The notes beneath the pieces were generated by a model. The model made no database searches and was not told where the DNA came from. It saw nothing but the letters and a program-made list of their open reading frames with translations. The translations under genes and the position numbers were made by a program. Positions 52,010 through 62,365 of a stretch of DNA of 64,000 bases are shown here, piece after piece; position 1 is the first letter of the stretch, and each line of letters starts with the position of its first letter. Source of the stretch: Shinella zoogloeoides (GTDB lineage Bacteria > Pseudomonadota > Alphaproteobacteria > Rhizobiales > Rhizobiaceae); NCBI RefSeq assembly GCF_020883495.1, contig NZ_CP086610.1, positions 2,213,501 to 2,277,500 of the forward strand. Reading direction: 5' to 3'.

Positions 52010-54001
52010 TTATTTCCCTGCCGGCCCCTTCACCCGGCCGGAGAGCACACCGAAGCCCTCGATGATGGCTTCTTGGTTCTCCATGCGGACGGTTTCCAAC
52101 TGCACCTCCTGCAGGGCGCGCAGGATTTGCGGCACGCGCTCGCCGTCGCCCTCCTCCGTCGCCACGGCAAGCTCACGTTCGAGTTCACGGCGCTGCCAGA
52201 GGAGCGCGCGGGTGCGCTTGTGGAGGGCGAGCGCCTGGAGGTAGCCTTCGCGGGCATCTTCCGGTGCGGCTTCCGCCGTCGCGGTCCAGAGGCGGGAATT
52301 GCGGATCTGCTGGTCGAGACCGCGCAGCAGCGTGTCGAAGCCTTGGGCCTCCAGCTCTTCTATCAGCCGGTCGCGGTCGAGCCGCGCGCCGACGGCGCCG
52401 GCGATGCCGAGAAGCGAGGACCAGAGGCGCTGCAGGTCGCGGTTCTCGTATTCGATGATGGCGATTTCGTCATAATCGCTGAAGAGGAGGCCGGGATGGT
52501 TGACCACGGTAAGCGCCAGCACACTCTCGCGTAGTGCCGGCAGTTCCTGCGCGCCGCGCACCAGCGCGGAGCGGGCGAGCCGGTCGGAAATGCCCGATGG
52601 CACCGCATTGCCCTGCGGGCCGCCGCGTCCGCCGCCCCTGCCCGGCTGCCGGTTGCCGGAAAAGCCGCTGCCGCCCTGCCGCTGGGGCGGGCGGAAGAAG
52701 GTGTTCAGCCTTTCGCGCATGGCCTGCTGGTAATGGCGGCGCACATCCTCGTCGGCGATCACCGCCGTGACCTGCCGTAAACGCGCCTCAAGGGCGGCGC
52801 GGCTTTCGGGCGTGTCGAAATTCGTGCCCTGCACCTCGCGGTTCCAGATCATGCCGTCAAGCGGCTGCGCCCCGGCCATCACCTTGTCGAACGGCGCGCG
52901 GCCCTCATGGCGCACCAGATCGTCGGGGTCCTTGCCGTCCGGCAGCAGGGCGAAACGCACGGTCCGCTGCGGCTTGATGAAGGGCAGCGCCAGATCGGCG
53001 GCGCGGTTCGCCGCGCGGATGCCCGCCCCGTCTCCGTCGAAACACAGCACCGGCTCCGGCGTCATCTTCCAGAGGAGTTCGAGCTGGTTTTCGGTGAGCG
53101 CCGTGCCGAGCGGAGCGACGGCATTCTCGATGCCGGCCTGATAGAGCGCGATCACGTCCATATAGCCTTCGACCGCGATGACCGTGCCGCCCGCCCTGTC
53201 GTCCTGCCCGGCGCGGCCCGCCCCCTGCGCCGCCTTGCGGGCGCGGGCATGGTTGTAGAGCACGCTGCCCTTGTGGAAGAGTTCTGTCTCGTTGGAATTG
53301 AGGTATTTCGCCGGCGCATCCGGCGACATGGCCCGCCCGCCGAAGGCGATGACCTTTTCCCGCACCGAGAGGATGGGGAACATGATGCGGTCGCGGAAGC
53401 GGTCGTAGGAAACGGGAATGTCAGGCCCGTGTACGACGAGGCCGCAGGCCTCGATGGCCTCCTTCGGCACGCCCTTGCCCGCGAGGAATTCCTTCAGCGC
53501 ATTGCGGCTTTCCGGCGCATAGCCGAGGCGGAAGGTCTCGATGGCGCGGCCGGTCAGGCCGCGGTCGCGAAGATAGGCGCGCGCCTTGGCGCCGCCCGGC
53601 GTCTGAAGCTGGTCCTCGAAGAAGCGGGTCGCCATCTCCATGACCTCGACGAGGCCCATGCGCTCCTTCTCGCGCTGCTCGGCCTCGCGGTCCGGCTGGG
53701 GCATGGCGACGCCCGCGAGGTCGGCGATCTGCTGCACGGCCTCCGGGAAGGACAGCCCTTCAAGATCGGTGAGGAAGCGGAAATGGTCGCCCGAGACGCC
53801 GCAACCGAAGCAATGGTAGCGCCCCTTGCGGTCCTCGCAGTGGAAGGACGGCGATTTTTCGCCGTGAAACGGGCAGCAGGCCCAGTAGTCGCCGCGCGAG
53901 ACATTGGTCTTCTTGCGATCCCAGGTCACACGCCGGCCGATCACGTCCGAAATGGAAACGCGGTCGCGAATCTCGTCTAGGAAGGCGTTGGAAAAGCGCA
54001 T
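52010..54001 (-). CDS. dnaG: DNA primase
   Basis: 663 residues; makes RNA primers at the replication fork. The CHC2 zinc ribbon CPFHGEKSPSFHCED and YHCFGCGVSG lies at about residues 40-66, the Toprim core has VIAVEGYMDVIAL and CFDGDGAGIRAAN, and the C-terminal DnaB-binding part has a Gly-rich linker (residues about 440-470). Part of the conserved rpoD-dnaG-carA neighbourhood. Confidence 0.96.
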   Translation of the reverse strand: MRFSNAFLDEIRDRVSISDVIGRRVTWDRKKTNVSRGDYWACCPFHGEKSPSFHCEDRKGRYHCFGCGVSGDHFRFLTDLEGLSFPEAVQQIADLAGVAMPQPDREAEQREKERMGLVEVMEMATRFFEDQLQTPGGAKARAYLRDRGLTGRAIETFRLGYAPESRNALKEFLAGKGVPKEAIEACGLVVHGPDIPVSYDRFRDRIMFPILSVREKVIAFGGRAMSPDAPAKYLNSNETELFHKGSVLYNHARARKAAQGAGRAGQDDRAGGTVIAVEGYMDVIALYQAGIENAVAPLGTALTENQLELLWKMTPEPVLCFDGDGAGIRAANRAADLALPFIKPQRTVRFALLPDGKDPDDLVRHEGRAPFDKVMAGAQPLDGMIWNREVQGTNFDTPESRAALEARLRQVTAVIADEDVRRHYQQAMRERLNTFFRPPQRQGGSGFSGNRQPGRGGGRGGPQGNAVPSGISDRLARSALVRGAQELPALRESVLALTVVNHPGLLFSDYDEIAIIEYENRDLQRLWSSLLGIAGAVGARLDRDRLIEELEAQGFDTLLRGLDQQIRNSRLWTATAEAAPEDAREGYLQALALHKRTRALLWQRRELERELAVATEEGDGERVPQILRALQEVQLETVRMENQEAIIEGFGVLSGRVKGPAGK

Positions 54002-54090
54002 GGATACCTCGGGTCGGGGTCCATATAACCATGCGGGCGGCCCGCCGCCAGCGCTAGTCGCCCGCCCACAGCAATTCACAGGTGGAAACA

Positions 54091-54112
54091 AGAAGGGCGG
54101 CCAGAGCCGCCC
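54091..54112 (-). terminator. Terminator between the GatB/YqeY-like gene and dnaG
   Basis: On the minus strand GGGCGGC-TCTG-GCCGCCC followed by TTCTTGTTT, 26 bases after the stop of the GatB/YqeY gene. Confidence 0.75.
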
Positions 54113-54137
54113 TTTCGTTCGAATGCCGTGCGCCGGC

Positions 54138-54587
54138 TTACTTCAGCAGGTCCTTCACCACGCCGGAAGCCTTGGCGAAGTCCATCTGGCCGGGGTGGCG
54201 CTCCTTGAGCACGGCCATGACCTTGCCCATGTCGCGCAGGCCCTGCGCGCCGATTTCGGCGATGACGCCGGCAATCAGCTCCCTGACCTTCTCGTCGGAG
54301 AGCTGCTCGGGCATGAAGCCCTGGATCACCGTGATTTCCTCGCGCTCCTGGGCGGCGAGTTCCGGGCGGCCGTTTTCGGCGAAGATCTTCGCGGATTCCT
54401 CGCGCTGCTTGATCATCTTGGCGAGAATCTGCAGCAGCTCGTCATTCTCCACCGGCCCCTTGCCGGCGCCGCGGTTGGCGATGTCGCGGTCCTTCAGCGT
54501 GGCCTGGATCAGGCGCAGCGTGGAAACACGGCAGGCGTCTCTTGCCTTGAGTGCATCCTTCAAGGCGTTTGCGATGGTATCGCGCAT
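54138..54587 (-). CDS. GatB/YqeY domain protein
   Basis: 149 residues. RVSTLRLIQATLKDRDIANR, ILAKMIKQREESAKIF and the C-terminal GLRDMGKVMAVLKERHPGQM match the YqeY family, related to the tail domain of GatB and thought to touch tRNA metabolism. ATG 54587 has GGAG six bases upstream; the two ATG codons just before it are possible. Upstream of dnaG and divergent from carA. Confidence 0.9.
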   Translation of the reverse strand: MRDTIANALKDALKARDACRVSTLRLIQATLKDRDIANRGAGKGPVENDELLQILAKMIKQREESAKIFAENGRPELAAQEREEITVIQGFMPEQLSDEKVRELIAGVIAEIGAQGLRDMGKVMAVLKERHPGQMDFAKASGVVKDLLK

Positions 54588-54903
54588 CATTTTCTCCATG
54601 GGAGGCTGCCTTCGCGGGATGCGCGGCTCGGCCTCTATCGTCGTTCGATTGTGCATGCTCATAGACCGGCGGAGGGTCCGCCGGCAAACGGATTACGCAA
54701 GCGATTGATTTCAAACGCTTTATAATTCCGCGCAATCCACAGGCAACGGTTGACCCCGCCCCCTGCTTTGTCTATTTTCCGGCACCTGCACGAAAATTGG
54801 CAATCAGGGCGAACCAACGCGGGTTTCCGCGCGCCTTTGCCTGCGACCTTAAATGGTGCCCGGCCTCTCGGCTTTCAAGCCAGCGCCCGGCACCGGAAAC
54901 GGG

Positions 54904-56118
54904 ATGACTATGACCTCGACCCCCGCATGGACCACTGAAAAGCCCACCGCCCTGCTCGTCCTTGCCGACGGTACGGTGATCGAAGGCAAGGGCATCGGCG
55001 CCACCGGCAAGGTGACGGCGGAAGTCTGCTTCAACACGGCGCTGACGGGCTACCAGGAAATACTGACCGACCCCTCCTATCTCGGCCAGATCGTCACCTT
55101 CACCTTCCCGCATATCGGCAATATCGGCGCCAATGACGAGGACATCGAGGACCTGACGCCCGCCGCCCGCCATGGCGCGGTCGGCACCATCTTCAAGGCC
55201 GACATCACCGATCCGTCGAACTACCGCTCGGCCAAGCATCTCGACGCCTGGCTGAAGGCGCGCGGCATCATCGGCCTTTCGGGCATCGACACCCGCGCGC
55301 TGACCGCCTGGATCCGCGAGAACGGCGCGCCGAACGCGGTCATCGCCCACGATCCGAACGGTGTCTTCGACATCGAGACGCTGAAGGCCGAGGCCAAGGC
55401 CTGGAGCGGCCTCGTCGGCCTCGATCTCGCCAAGGTCGCCTCCTCCGGCCAGTCCTCGCGCTGGAGCGAGGAGCCGTGGGTCTGGAACGAGGGCTACGAA
55501 GACCTTCCCGACGGCGACGTGAAATACCACATCGTTGCGCTCGACTACGGCGTGAAGCGCAACATCCTGCGCCTCTTCACGGGCCTCGGCTGCAAGGTCA
55601 CCGTCATGCCGGCGACCTCCAGCGCCGAGGACGTTCTGGCGCTGAAGCCGGACGGCATCTTCCTCTCCAACGGCCCGGGCGACCCGGCGGCGACCGGCGA
55701 ATATGCCGTGCCGGTCATCAAGACGCTGATCGAGACGGGTATTCCGATCTTCGGCATCTGCCTCGGCCACCAGATGCTCGGCCTCGCCGTGGGCGCGACG
55801 ACCGAAAAGATGCACCAGGGCCACCACGGCGCGAACCATCCCGTGAAGGACCACACGACCGGCAAGGTCGAGATCGTCTCGATGAACCACGGCTTCGCCG
55901 TCGCCTCCTCCACCCTGCCGGACGGCGTCGAGGAAACCCACGTTTCGCTCTTCGACGGCACGAATTGCGGCCTGCGCCTTGTCGGCAAGCCGGTCTTCTC
56001 CGTGCAGCACCACCCGGAAGCCTCCCCCGGCCCGCAGGACAGCCACTACCTCTTCCGCCGCTTCATCAATCTGGTGCGCGAGAAGAAGGGCGAGGCAGCC
56101 ATCCCGGAACGGGCGTAA
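54904..56118 (+). CDS. carA: Carbamoyl-phosphate synthase small subunit
   Basis: 404 residues, glutamine amidotransferase subunit that feeds ammonia to CarB for carbamoyl phosphate, used for arginine and pyrimidines. The N-terminal domain shows FNTALTGYQEILTDPSY; the class I amidotransferase domain has the nucleophile in FGICLGHQMLGLA and the triad His and Glu in VQHHPEASPGPQD. The ATG at 54904 or 54910 gives the usual rhizobial N-terminus; ATG 54853 would add 17 residues. carB is not in the window. Confidence 0.95.
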   Translation: MTMTSTPAWTTEKPTALLVLADGTVIEGKGIGATGKVTAEVCFNTALTGYQEILTDPSYLGQIVTFTFPHIGNIGANDEDIEDLTPAARHGAVGTIFKADITDPSNYRSAKHLDAWLKARGIIGLSGIDTRALTAWIRENGAPNAVIAHDPNGVFDIETLKAEAKAWSGLVGLDLAKVASSGQSSRWSEEPWVWNEGYEDLPDGDVKYHIVALDYGVKRNILRLFTGLGCKVTVMPATSSAEDVLALKPDGIFLSNGPGDPAATGEYAVPVIKTLIETGIPIFGICLGHQMLGLAVGATTEKMHQGHHGANHPVKDHTTGKVEIVSMNHGFAVASSTLPDGVEETHVSLFDGTNCGLRLVGKPVFSVQHHPEASPGPQDSHYLFRRFINLVREKKGEAAIPERA

Positions 56119-56145
56119 GCGCCTCTTCCTCCATGCGTGCGAAAA

Positions 56146-56173
56146 GGCCCCGGACAGCGCGTCCGGGGCCTTT
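56146..56173 (+). terminator. Rho-independent terminator of carA
   Basis: GGCCCCGGAC (56146-56155), loop AGCGC, GTCCGGGGCC (56161-56170), then TTTCGTTTT. Confidence 0.9.
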
Positions 56174-56197
56174 CGTTTTGGCGCTATGCCAAGAGGA

Positions 56198-57574
56198 TTA
56201 CGCCGCGCTCCGCCGCGTCACCAGCCGGTAGAAACGCCAGTTGAGCAGGATGGAGGCGGCCGAAAGGCCGGCGAGGAAGCCGTACCAGACGCCGATGCCG
56301 CCGAAGCCGGCCGGGAAAGCGAGGAACCAGGCGGAGAAGAAACCGATCGGCCAATAGGAGATCAGCGCCATGACCATCGGGATGCGCGTGTCCTTGAGGC
56401 CGCGCAGCAGGCCGGCGGCAATCGCCTGCAGGCCATCGACAAGCTGGAAGATGCCGGCGACCACCACGAAGGGGCCGGCGATGGCGAGGACGGCGGCCGA
56501 ATCCTGACCCGTCTTGTCGAGGAAGATCGAGGCGAGCGTCGTGGGGATGGCGGCGAAGAGCACCCCGCCCGTCACCGAGATGCAGGCCGCGACGATCAGC
56601 ACCGCCCAGGAGGCGCGCACGATGCCGAGCCGGTCGCCGCGCCCGTGCCCCACGCCGACGCGCACGGTGCCGGCCTGCGCCAGACCGAGCGGCATCATGA
56701 AGGCGATGGAGGCGAGCTGGAGCGCGATGCCGTGGGCGGCAAGCTGCAGCGTGCCGATATTGCCCATCAGCAGCGAGGCCCCGGAAAAGAGGCTGACCTC
56801 GGCGAGCATGGTGAGGCCGATCGGCAGACCCAGATGAAGCACTTCGCGGAAGGCCGGCCAGTCGGGTTTCCAGAAACGCACGAAAAGCTCGTAGCGGCGC
56901 ATGTCGGCGCGTGACTGGATATAGAGGGTGATGAGCAGGAAGCTCAGCAGGTTGACGCCGAAGGAGACGATGGCCGCGCCAACGATCCCCATGGCCGGCA
57001 GGCCGAAATGGCCGAGCACCAGCGCATAGGCGAGGATCGCGTTGACCGTGAGTACGACGATCGTGATGTAGAGCACGATCCCGGCCCGGCCATGGGCGCT
57101 GACGAGGCCGCGCAGGGTCATGAACAGCAGCGCCGGCCCCATGCCCCATTGCGCGATCTTCAGGTAGCTGCCCGCGAGCGCCGCCACGTCCGGCTTCTGG
57201 CCAGCATAGAGCAGGATGCGCTCCGCATTGAAGAAGATCGGCGAGACGAGCGCGGCATAGATCAGCACCACCCACATGCCCATGCGCACGGAGCGGCGCA
57301 CGGAGACGGTGTCGCCGCGGCCATAGGCCTGCGCCACCATGGGCATGACGGCATTGGCGAAACCCGAGCCGAGAATGAACAGGGTGAAGAAGAAGGAGCT
57401 GGCCAGCACGATGGCCGCCAGATGCGCCGCGCCGAGGCGGCCGAGGATCACCACGTCCGTCGTGTGGATGCCGAGCTGGGCGAGCTGCGCGCCGATAAGC
57501 GGCACGCCGAGCGCAAAGGTCGCCCGGAAATGCGCGCCCCAGCCGTTATCCTCGCGGTGCGATGCCATGTGCAT
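56198..57574 (-). CDS. MATE family efflux transporter (NorM-like)
   Basis: 458 residues with about 12 membrane segments in two homologous halves. FRATFALGVPLIGAQLAQLG and the second-half counterpart FREVLHLGLPIGLTMLAEVS are the MATE repeats. It exports cationic drugs or metabolites with Na+ or H+; substrate unknown. ATG 57574 follows GTGAG. Stop is 28 bases after the carA terminator, convergent with carA. Confidence 0.92.
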   Translation of the reverse strand: MHMASHREDNGWGAHFRATFALGVPLIGAQLAQLGIHTTDVVILGRLGAAHLAAIVLASSFFFTLFILGSGFANAVMPMVAQAYGRGDTVSVRRSVRMGMWVVLIYAALVSPIFFNAERILLYAGQKPDVAALAGSYLKIAQWGMGPALLFMTLRGLVSAHGRAGIVLYITIVVLTVNAILAYALVLGHFGLPAMGIVGAAIVSFGVNLLSFLLITLYIQSRADMRRYELFVRFWKPDWPAFREVLHLGLPIGLTMLAEVSLFSGASLLMGNIGTLQLAAHGIALQLASIAFMMPLGLAQAGTVRVGVGHGRGDRLGIVRASWAVLIVAACISVTGGVLFAAIPTTLASIFLDKTGQDSAAVLAIAGPFVVVAGIFQLVDGLQAIAAGLLRGLKDTRIPMVMALISYWPIGFFSAWFLAFPAGFGGIGVWYGFLAGLSAASILLNWRFYRLVTRRSAA

Positions 57575-57724
57575 GATAATTCTCACTTTCGCATCGCTTC
57601 CGATCACAAGATAGGGTCGCGATCAATCGAATAGCGTTGATGCTTTCATCAAAAATGCGCGGAACCGGGCCTTTTCCGCCGGCTCCGGCCGGAAATTTCG
57701 TCGAAATGTCATGTCGAAGGCGCG

Positions 57725-58978
57725 TCAGACGCTTTCCGACACGAGATTTTCCTTCGGGCCGACGCCGGCCCCCTTCAGCTTGACGAGGAAGACGACGAAC
57801 CCGACCAGCAGGATCAACGCAGCCACCGCGAAGGGTGCGCCGGCAAAGGCGACCGGCGCGGACGGCGACGTGAAGTGGCTGAAGACCTGCGTGAAGATCA
57901 GCGGCCCGATGATGGTGGTGATCGATGAAACGCTGGTCAGCGCCCCCTGCAGTTCCCCCTGCGCGGAGGCCGGCACACGGGCGGAGGCGATGGAGCGCAA
58001 TGGCGGATCGGCCAGCGCCTCCAGCGCCGTCAGCACGATCACCACATAGACCATCCAGCCCTGCCATGCGGCGGCATAGCCGGAAAGCGCCACGACCGAA
58101 AAGACCAGGCCGAGAAGCGCGGTGCGATACTCGCCCAGCCTCGGCACGACGCGCGGCAGGACAAGCCCCATGACGACGGCCCCGCCAATGCCGAAGATGC
58201 CGAGCGACAGGCCGATCTGCCCCTCGCTCCAGCCATAGCGATAAGCGGAAACGAAGGACCAGACCGCAGGATAGACGGCATGCGCCAGGCCGTAGCAGAA
58301 GAAGACGACACCGACCCAGAGCACGCCGGGATAGTTGCGCATCTGCAGGAGCGCGCCGAGCGGATTGGCGCGGGAAAGCTCGAAGCGGCGGCGGTTTACC
58401 GGCGCAAGGCTTTCCGGCAGCAGCACCCAGGCGCCGAGGAAATTGAGGAAGGCGAGTGCGGCCGCGCCATAGAAGGGAATGCGCGGACCGAACTCGCCGA
58501 GGATACCGCCGATCACCGGCCCGATGACGAAGCCGGTGCCGAAGGCGATACCCATCAGGCCGAAATTCTTCGACCGGGTCTCGTCCGTCGAGACGTCGGC
58601 GATATAGGCGGCCGCCGTGCCGAAGCTCGCGCCGCTGAGGCCGGCAAGCACCCGGCCGACGAACAGCATCCAGTAGCTCGTCGCCAGCGCGCAGATCAGG
58701 TTGTCGATGGCGAAGGTGAAGATGCAGGCAAGCAGCACCGGCCGCCGGCCGAAGCGATCCGACAGGTTGCCGACAAAGGGCGCGAAGAGAAACTGCATGC
58801 CGGCATAGACGAGCAGCAGCCAGCCGCCGTCGATGGCCGCCTGGCTGATATCGTCGCCCGTCAGCTCGCGCAGATAGGTCGGCAGCACCGGCATGATGAT
58901 GGCGATGCCGATCACGTCGAGGAACATGATCATGAAGACGAGAAACAGCCCCCGCCGGGTAGACCTGGCATCGATCAT
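57725..58978 (-). CDS. MFS drug transporter, Tet(A)-like
   Basis: 417 residues, about 12 membrane segments. [16 protein letters not shown] is motif [19 protein letters not shown] is motif C of drug:H+ antiporters, and [20 protein letters not shown] is the typical Tet family start. Similar proteins export tetracycline, but in rhizobia most are chromosomal and substrates vary. No TetR gene is adjacent. Follows the zinc-protease terminator region and precedes the MATE gene in the same direction. Confidence 0.9.
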   Translation of the reverse strand: MIDARSTRRGLFLVFMIMFLDVIGIAIIMPVLPTYLRELTGDDISQAAIDGGWLLLVYAGMQFLFAPFVGNLSDRFGRRPVLLACIFTFAIDNLICALATSYWMLFVGRVLAGLSGASFGTAAAYIADVSTDETRSKNFGLMGIAFGTGFVIGPVIGGILGEFGPRIPFYGAAALAFLNFLGAWVLLPESLAPVNRRRFELSRANPLGALLQMRNYPGVLWVGVVFFCYGLAHAVYPAVWSFVSAYRYGWSEGQIGLSLGIFGIGGAVVMGLVLPRVVPRLGEYRTALLGLVFSVVALSGYAAAWQGWMVYVVIVLTALEALADPPLRSIASARVPASAQGELQGALTSVSSITTIIGPLIFTQVFSHFTSPSAPVAFAGAPFAVAALILLVGFVVFLVKLKGAGVGPKENLVSESV

Positions 58979-59123
58979 GGCAAGACCTCAAGAAATGAAT
59001 GTGCCCGCGCGGCGGGCGAAAATGTCAGGCGGCGAGTTCTATTTCACTTTTCCTGACGAAACAATCCGTGAACATCGCAAAAGTTTTGATGATTGGGATG
59101 CATCCGACTGATGAAAACGGAAA

Positions 59124-59152
59124 AACCCTCCGGCCTGGCCAGCCGGAGGGTT
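59124..59152 (-). terminator. Terminator of the YpfJ-like gene
   Basis: AACCCTCCGGC and GCCGGAGGGTT flank a short loop; on the minus strand the stem is followed by TTTTTCC. It lies 28 bases past the stop codon at 59180. Confidence 0.85.
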
Positions 59153-59179
59153 CCTTGAAAAAGATCCGGGAAGACGGCG

Positions 59180-60121
59180 TCAGACGTCGCCCTTGAACGT
59201 GTCGCAGGCGTCGACGCGGCCGGTATCGAAGCCGCGCTTGAACCAGCGGCGGCGCTGGTCGGACGTGCCGTGGTTGAAGCTTTCCGGCACGACATAGCCC
59301 TGCATGCGCTTCTGCAGCGTGTCGTCGCCGATCTGGGTCGCGGCGTTCAGCGCCTCCTCGAGGTCGCCGCTTTCCAGAAGCCCCTTCTGCTGGGTGTATT
59401 TGCCCCAGATGCCGGCATAGCAATCGGCCTGAAGCTCGACGCGGATCGACATCTGGTTGGCCTCCACCTCGCTCATGCGCTGGCGCTGCTGGTTGAAGCG
59501 CGGCAGTACGCCGGTGAGGTTCTGCACGTGATGGCCGACCTCATGCGCCACGACATAGGCCTGCGCGAAATCGCCGGCCGCGTCGAACTTGTTGGCAAGC
59601 TCGTCGAAGAAGCTCATGTCGAGATAGACCTTGTGGTCGCCCGGGCAATAGAACGGGCCGGACGCCGCCGAGGCGAAGCCGCAGGCCGACTTTACCGAGC
59701 CGGAGAAGAGCACCATCTTCGGCTCCTCGTAGCGCTCGCCGGCCGCCTGGAAGATGCCGTTCCAGGTGTCTTCCGTCTCGGCCAGAACCGTCGACATGAA
59801 GGCCTTGGTCTCTTCCTCCTGCGGCGAGGAACGGCTGCTGGCGCTTTCCGTCTGCTCGACGCCTGGCATGCTGCCCTGCCCGCCGCCATTACCCATGACC
59901 TGCAGGAGATCGATGCCCATCGCCTTGAAGATGAAGTAGAGGGCAATGAGGAAGATGATGGTGCCGAAGCTCATGCCGCCGCCGGCGCGGCGACCGCCAC
60001 CCATCGGGATGCGGAAACCGCCGCCGCTGCCGCGGCCGAACGGATTGCCGCCTCCCATCGAAGGCCCGGCCCCGCGCTGGTCCTCGATATTGTCCGACTG
60101 GCGACGACCTTTCCATTCCAT
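59180..60121 (-). CDS. Neutral zinc metallopeptidase, YpfJ family
   Basis: 313 residues. N-terminal Gly/Arg-rich cytoplasmic stretch (residues 1-45), one membrane helix (FGTIIFLIALYFIFKAMGI), then the protease domain outside with the zinc site VVAHEVGHHVQNL (HEVGHH, about residue 188) and third ligand region in VELQADCYAGIWG. Cys pairs CGFAS, FYCPG and DACDTF may form disulfides. Function in the cell is not established. ATG 60121 gives MEWKGRRQSDNIEDQRG, the family start. Confidence 0.9.
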   Translation of the reverse strand: MEWKGRRQSDNIEDQRGAGPSMGGGNPFGRGSGGGFRIPMGGGRRAGGGMSFGTIIFLIALYFIFKAMGIDLLQVMGNGGGQGSMPGVEQTESASSRSSPQEEETKAFMSTVLAETEDTWNGIFQAAGERYEEPKMVLFSGSVKSACGFASAASGPFYCPGDHKVYLDMSFFDELANKFDAAGDFAQAYVVAHEVGHHVQNLTGVLPRFNQQRQRMSEVEANQMSIRVELQADCYAGIWGKYTQQKGLLESGDLEEALNAATQIGDDTLQKRMQGYVVPESFNHGTSDQRRRWFKRGFDTGRVDACDTFKGDV

Positions 60122-60231
60122 GGCGCATTTCCCCGCATTGAATTGCCGACGAACGCTCATCGCGTGAATTCGTTCCTCAGCAACGACTTATAGGGCCTGC
60201 AGGGGCCGCTTGCAAAACGAAAAGCGACCGC

Positions 60232-60741
60232 TCAACGCCGCCGCAGGCGGGCGCTCCACCCCGCCTCCCGCACGGCCAGCGCGCCCGCCCCCGCGATGAG
60301 GGCGCTGACCGCCGCCGCAATCACCCCACCGGCAAGAGCGGACGAACCGTCGAAGAGCGCCGCATGCATCAGACGCCCCGGCAGCAGCGTGAAAAGCCCC
60401 GCCACGACGATGCCGCCGAAATACATACCCGCGACCGCCGAGCGATGCGCCCGGATATCGCCGCGCCGGGCCGCCCGGATCGCCGGCACGCTGCCGAAGA
60501 TCACGTAGAGCGACAGCAGGTGGATCGCGCTGAAACCGTGGAACGTGCCGATTCCATGAATGAAGAAGGTGGAGGCGCTCGTGGCGACCATCAGGCAGAG
60601 CCAGACTTTTCCAAGCAGCCGATGGGCCGGCGTGCCTTTGGGGCGTGCGAGCAGGACCGCGCCGAGCACGGCGGCTGGCAGCACGGTCGCGACGTGGAAA
60701 CGGATGGCGAGCGAGGCATGGAGAAGCGGTTCGAGGGTCAT
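60232..60741 (-). CDS. DUF2306 membrane protein
   Basis: 169 residues with about five membrane segments. IRFHVATVLPAAVLGAVLLA, GTPAHRLLGKVWLCLMV and IHLLSLYVIFGSVPAIRAAR are typical of DUF2306. His residues in the helices could bind metal or heme. Divergent from the LytTR gene 90 bases away, a pairing that suggests control of this gene by that regulator. Confidence 0.82.
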   Translation of the reverse strand: MTLEPLLHASLAIRFHVATVLPAAVLGAVLLARPKGTPAHRLLGKVWLCLMVATSASTFFIHGIGTFHGFSAIHLLSLYVIFGSVPAIRAARRGDIRAHRSAVAGMYFGGIVVAGLFTLLPGRLMHAALFDGSSALAGGVIAAAVSALIAGAGALAVREAGWSARLRRR

Positions 60742-60831
60742 GGCGGGGTCCGGCGCGGTTGAATTCACCGGCGTCTTGCGCCATTGATCGGGCCGCCTCA
60801 AACGCTTTGGCCCGAACGGACGGAAAACTTC

Positions 60832-61661
<830 letters not shown>

Positions 61662-61699
61662 TAGGTATATCGTCAATCGCACATGCCAGGAGAAACCCC

Positions 61700-62359
61700 A
61701 TGCGAAAGATCATTGTCGGCGCATTCACCAGCCTCGACGGCGTCATGCAGGCCCCCGGCGGGCCGGACGAGGACCCCATCGGCGGCTTCAAGTTCGGCGG
61801 CTGGGCGGCCCCGCTCTTCGACGAGAAGATCGGCGCTTTCATCGGCGAACTGTTCGCAAAGCCCTTCGACCTGCTGCTCGGCCGCAAGACCTACGATATC
61901 TTCGCGGCCCATTGGCCCTATGTGGAGAAGGACGACCCGATCGGCCCGCTCTTCGACCGCATCAACAAATATGTCGCGACCCGCAATCCGGGTTTCAAAA
62001 CCACCTGGCAGAACAGCCATGTGCTCGGCCCGGACACCATCGCCGCAGTGCGCGGGCTGAAGCAGGGGGACGGGCCGGACCTCCTGACGCAGGGTTCCAC
62101 CGAGTTCCTGAAGGCGCTTTTCGAGCACGACCTCGTCGACGAGGTCCACGTCTCCACCTTCCCGGTCATCCTCGGCAAGGGCAAGCGGCTCTTCAGCGAC
62201 GGTTCCTTCCCCCGCGCCCTGACGCTGATCGATTCGCGCGTCAGCGACACCGGCATCGTGATGAACCGCTATGCCCGCGCCGGCGACGTCACCACCGGCT
62301 CCTTCGAATTCGAGACGCCGACCGACGCCGAGCTGGAACGCCGCCGCAACCTCACCTGA
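61700..62359 (+). CDS. Dihydrofolate-reductase-like (RibD C-terminal domain) protein
   Basis: 219 residues. MRKIIVGAFTSLDGVMQAPG, FDLLLGRKTYDIFAAHWP and LVDEVHVSTFPVILGKGKRL are the pattern of YyaP/YwjB-type reductases related to RibD C-terminal domains. It likely binds NADPH; substrate unknown. CAGGAGAAACCCC precedes the ATG. Confidence 0.88.
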   Translation: MRKIIVGAFTSLDGVMQAPGGPDEDPIGGFKFGGWAAPLFDEKIGAFIGELFAKPFDLLLGRKTYDIFAAHWPYVEKDDPIGPLFDRINKYVATRNPGFKTTWQNSHVLGPDTIAAVRGLKQGDGPDLLTQGSTEFLKALFEHDLVDEVHVSTFPVILGKGKRLFSDGSFPRALTLIDSRVSDTGIVMNRYARAGDVTTGSFEFETPTDAELERRRNLT

Positions 62360-62365
62360 GCCATA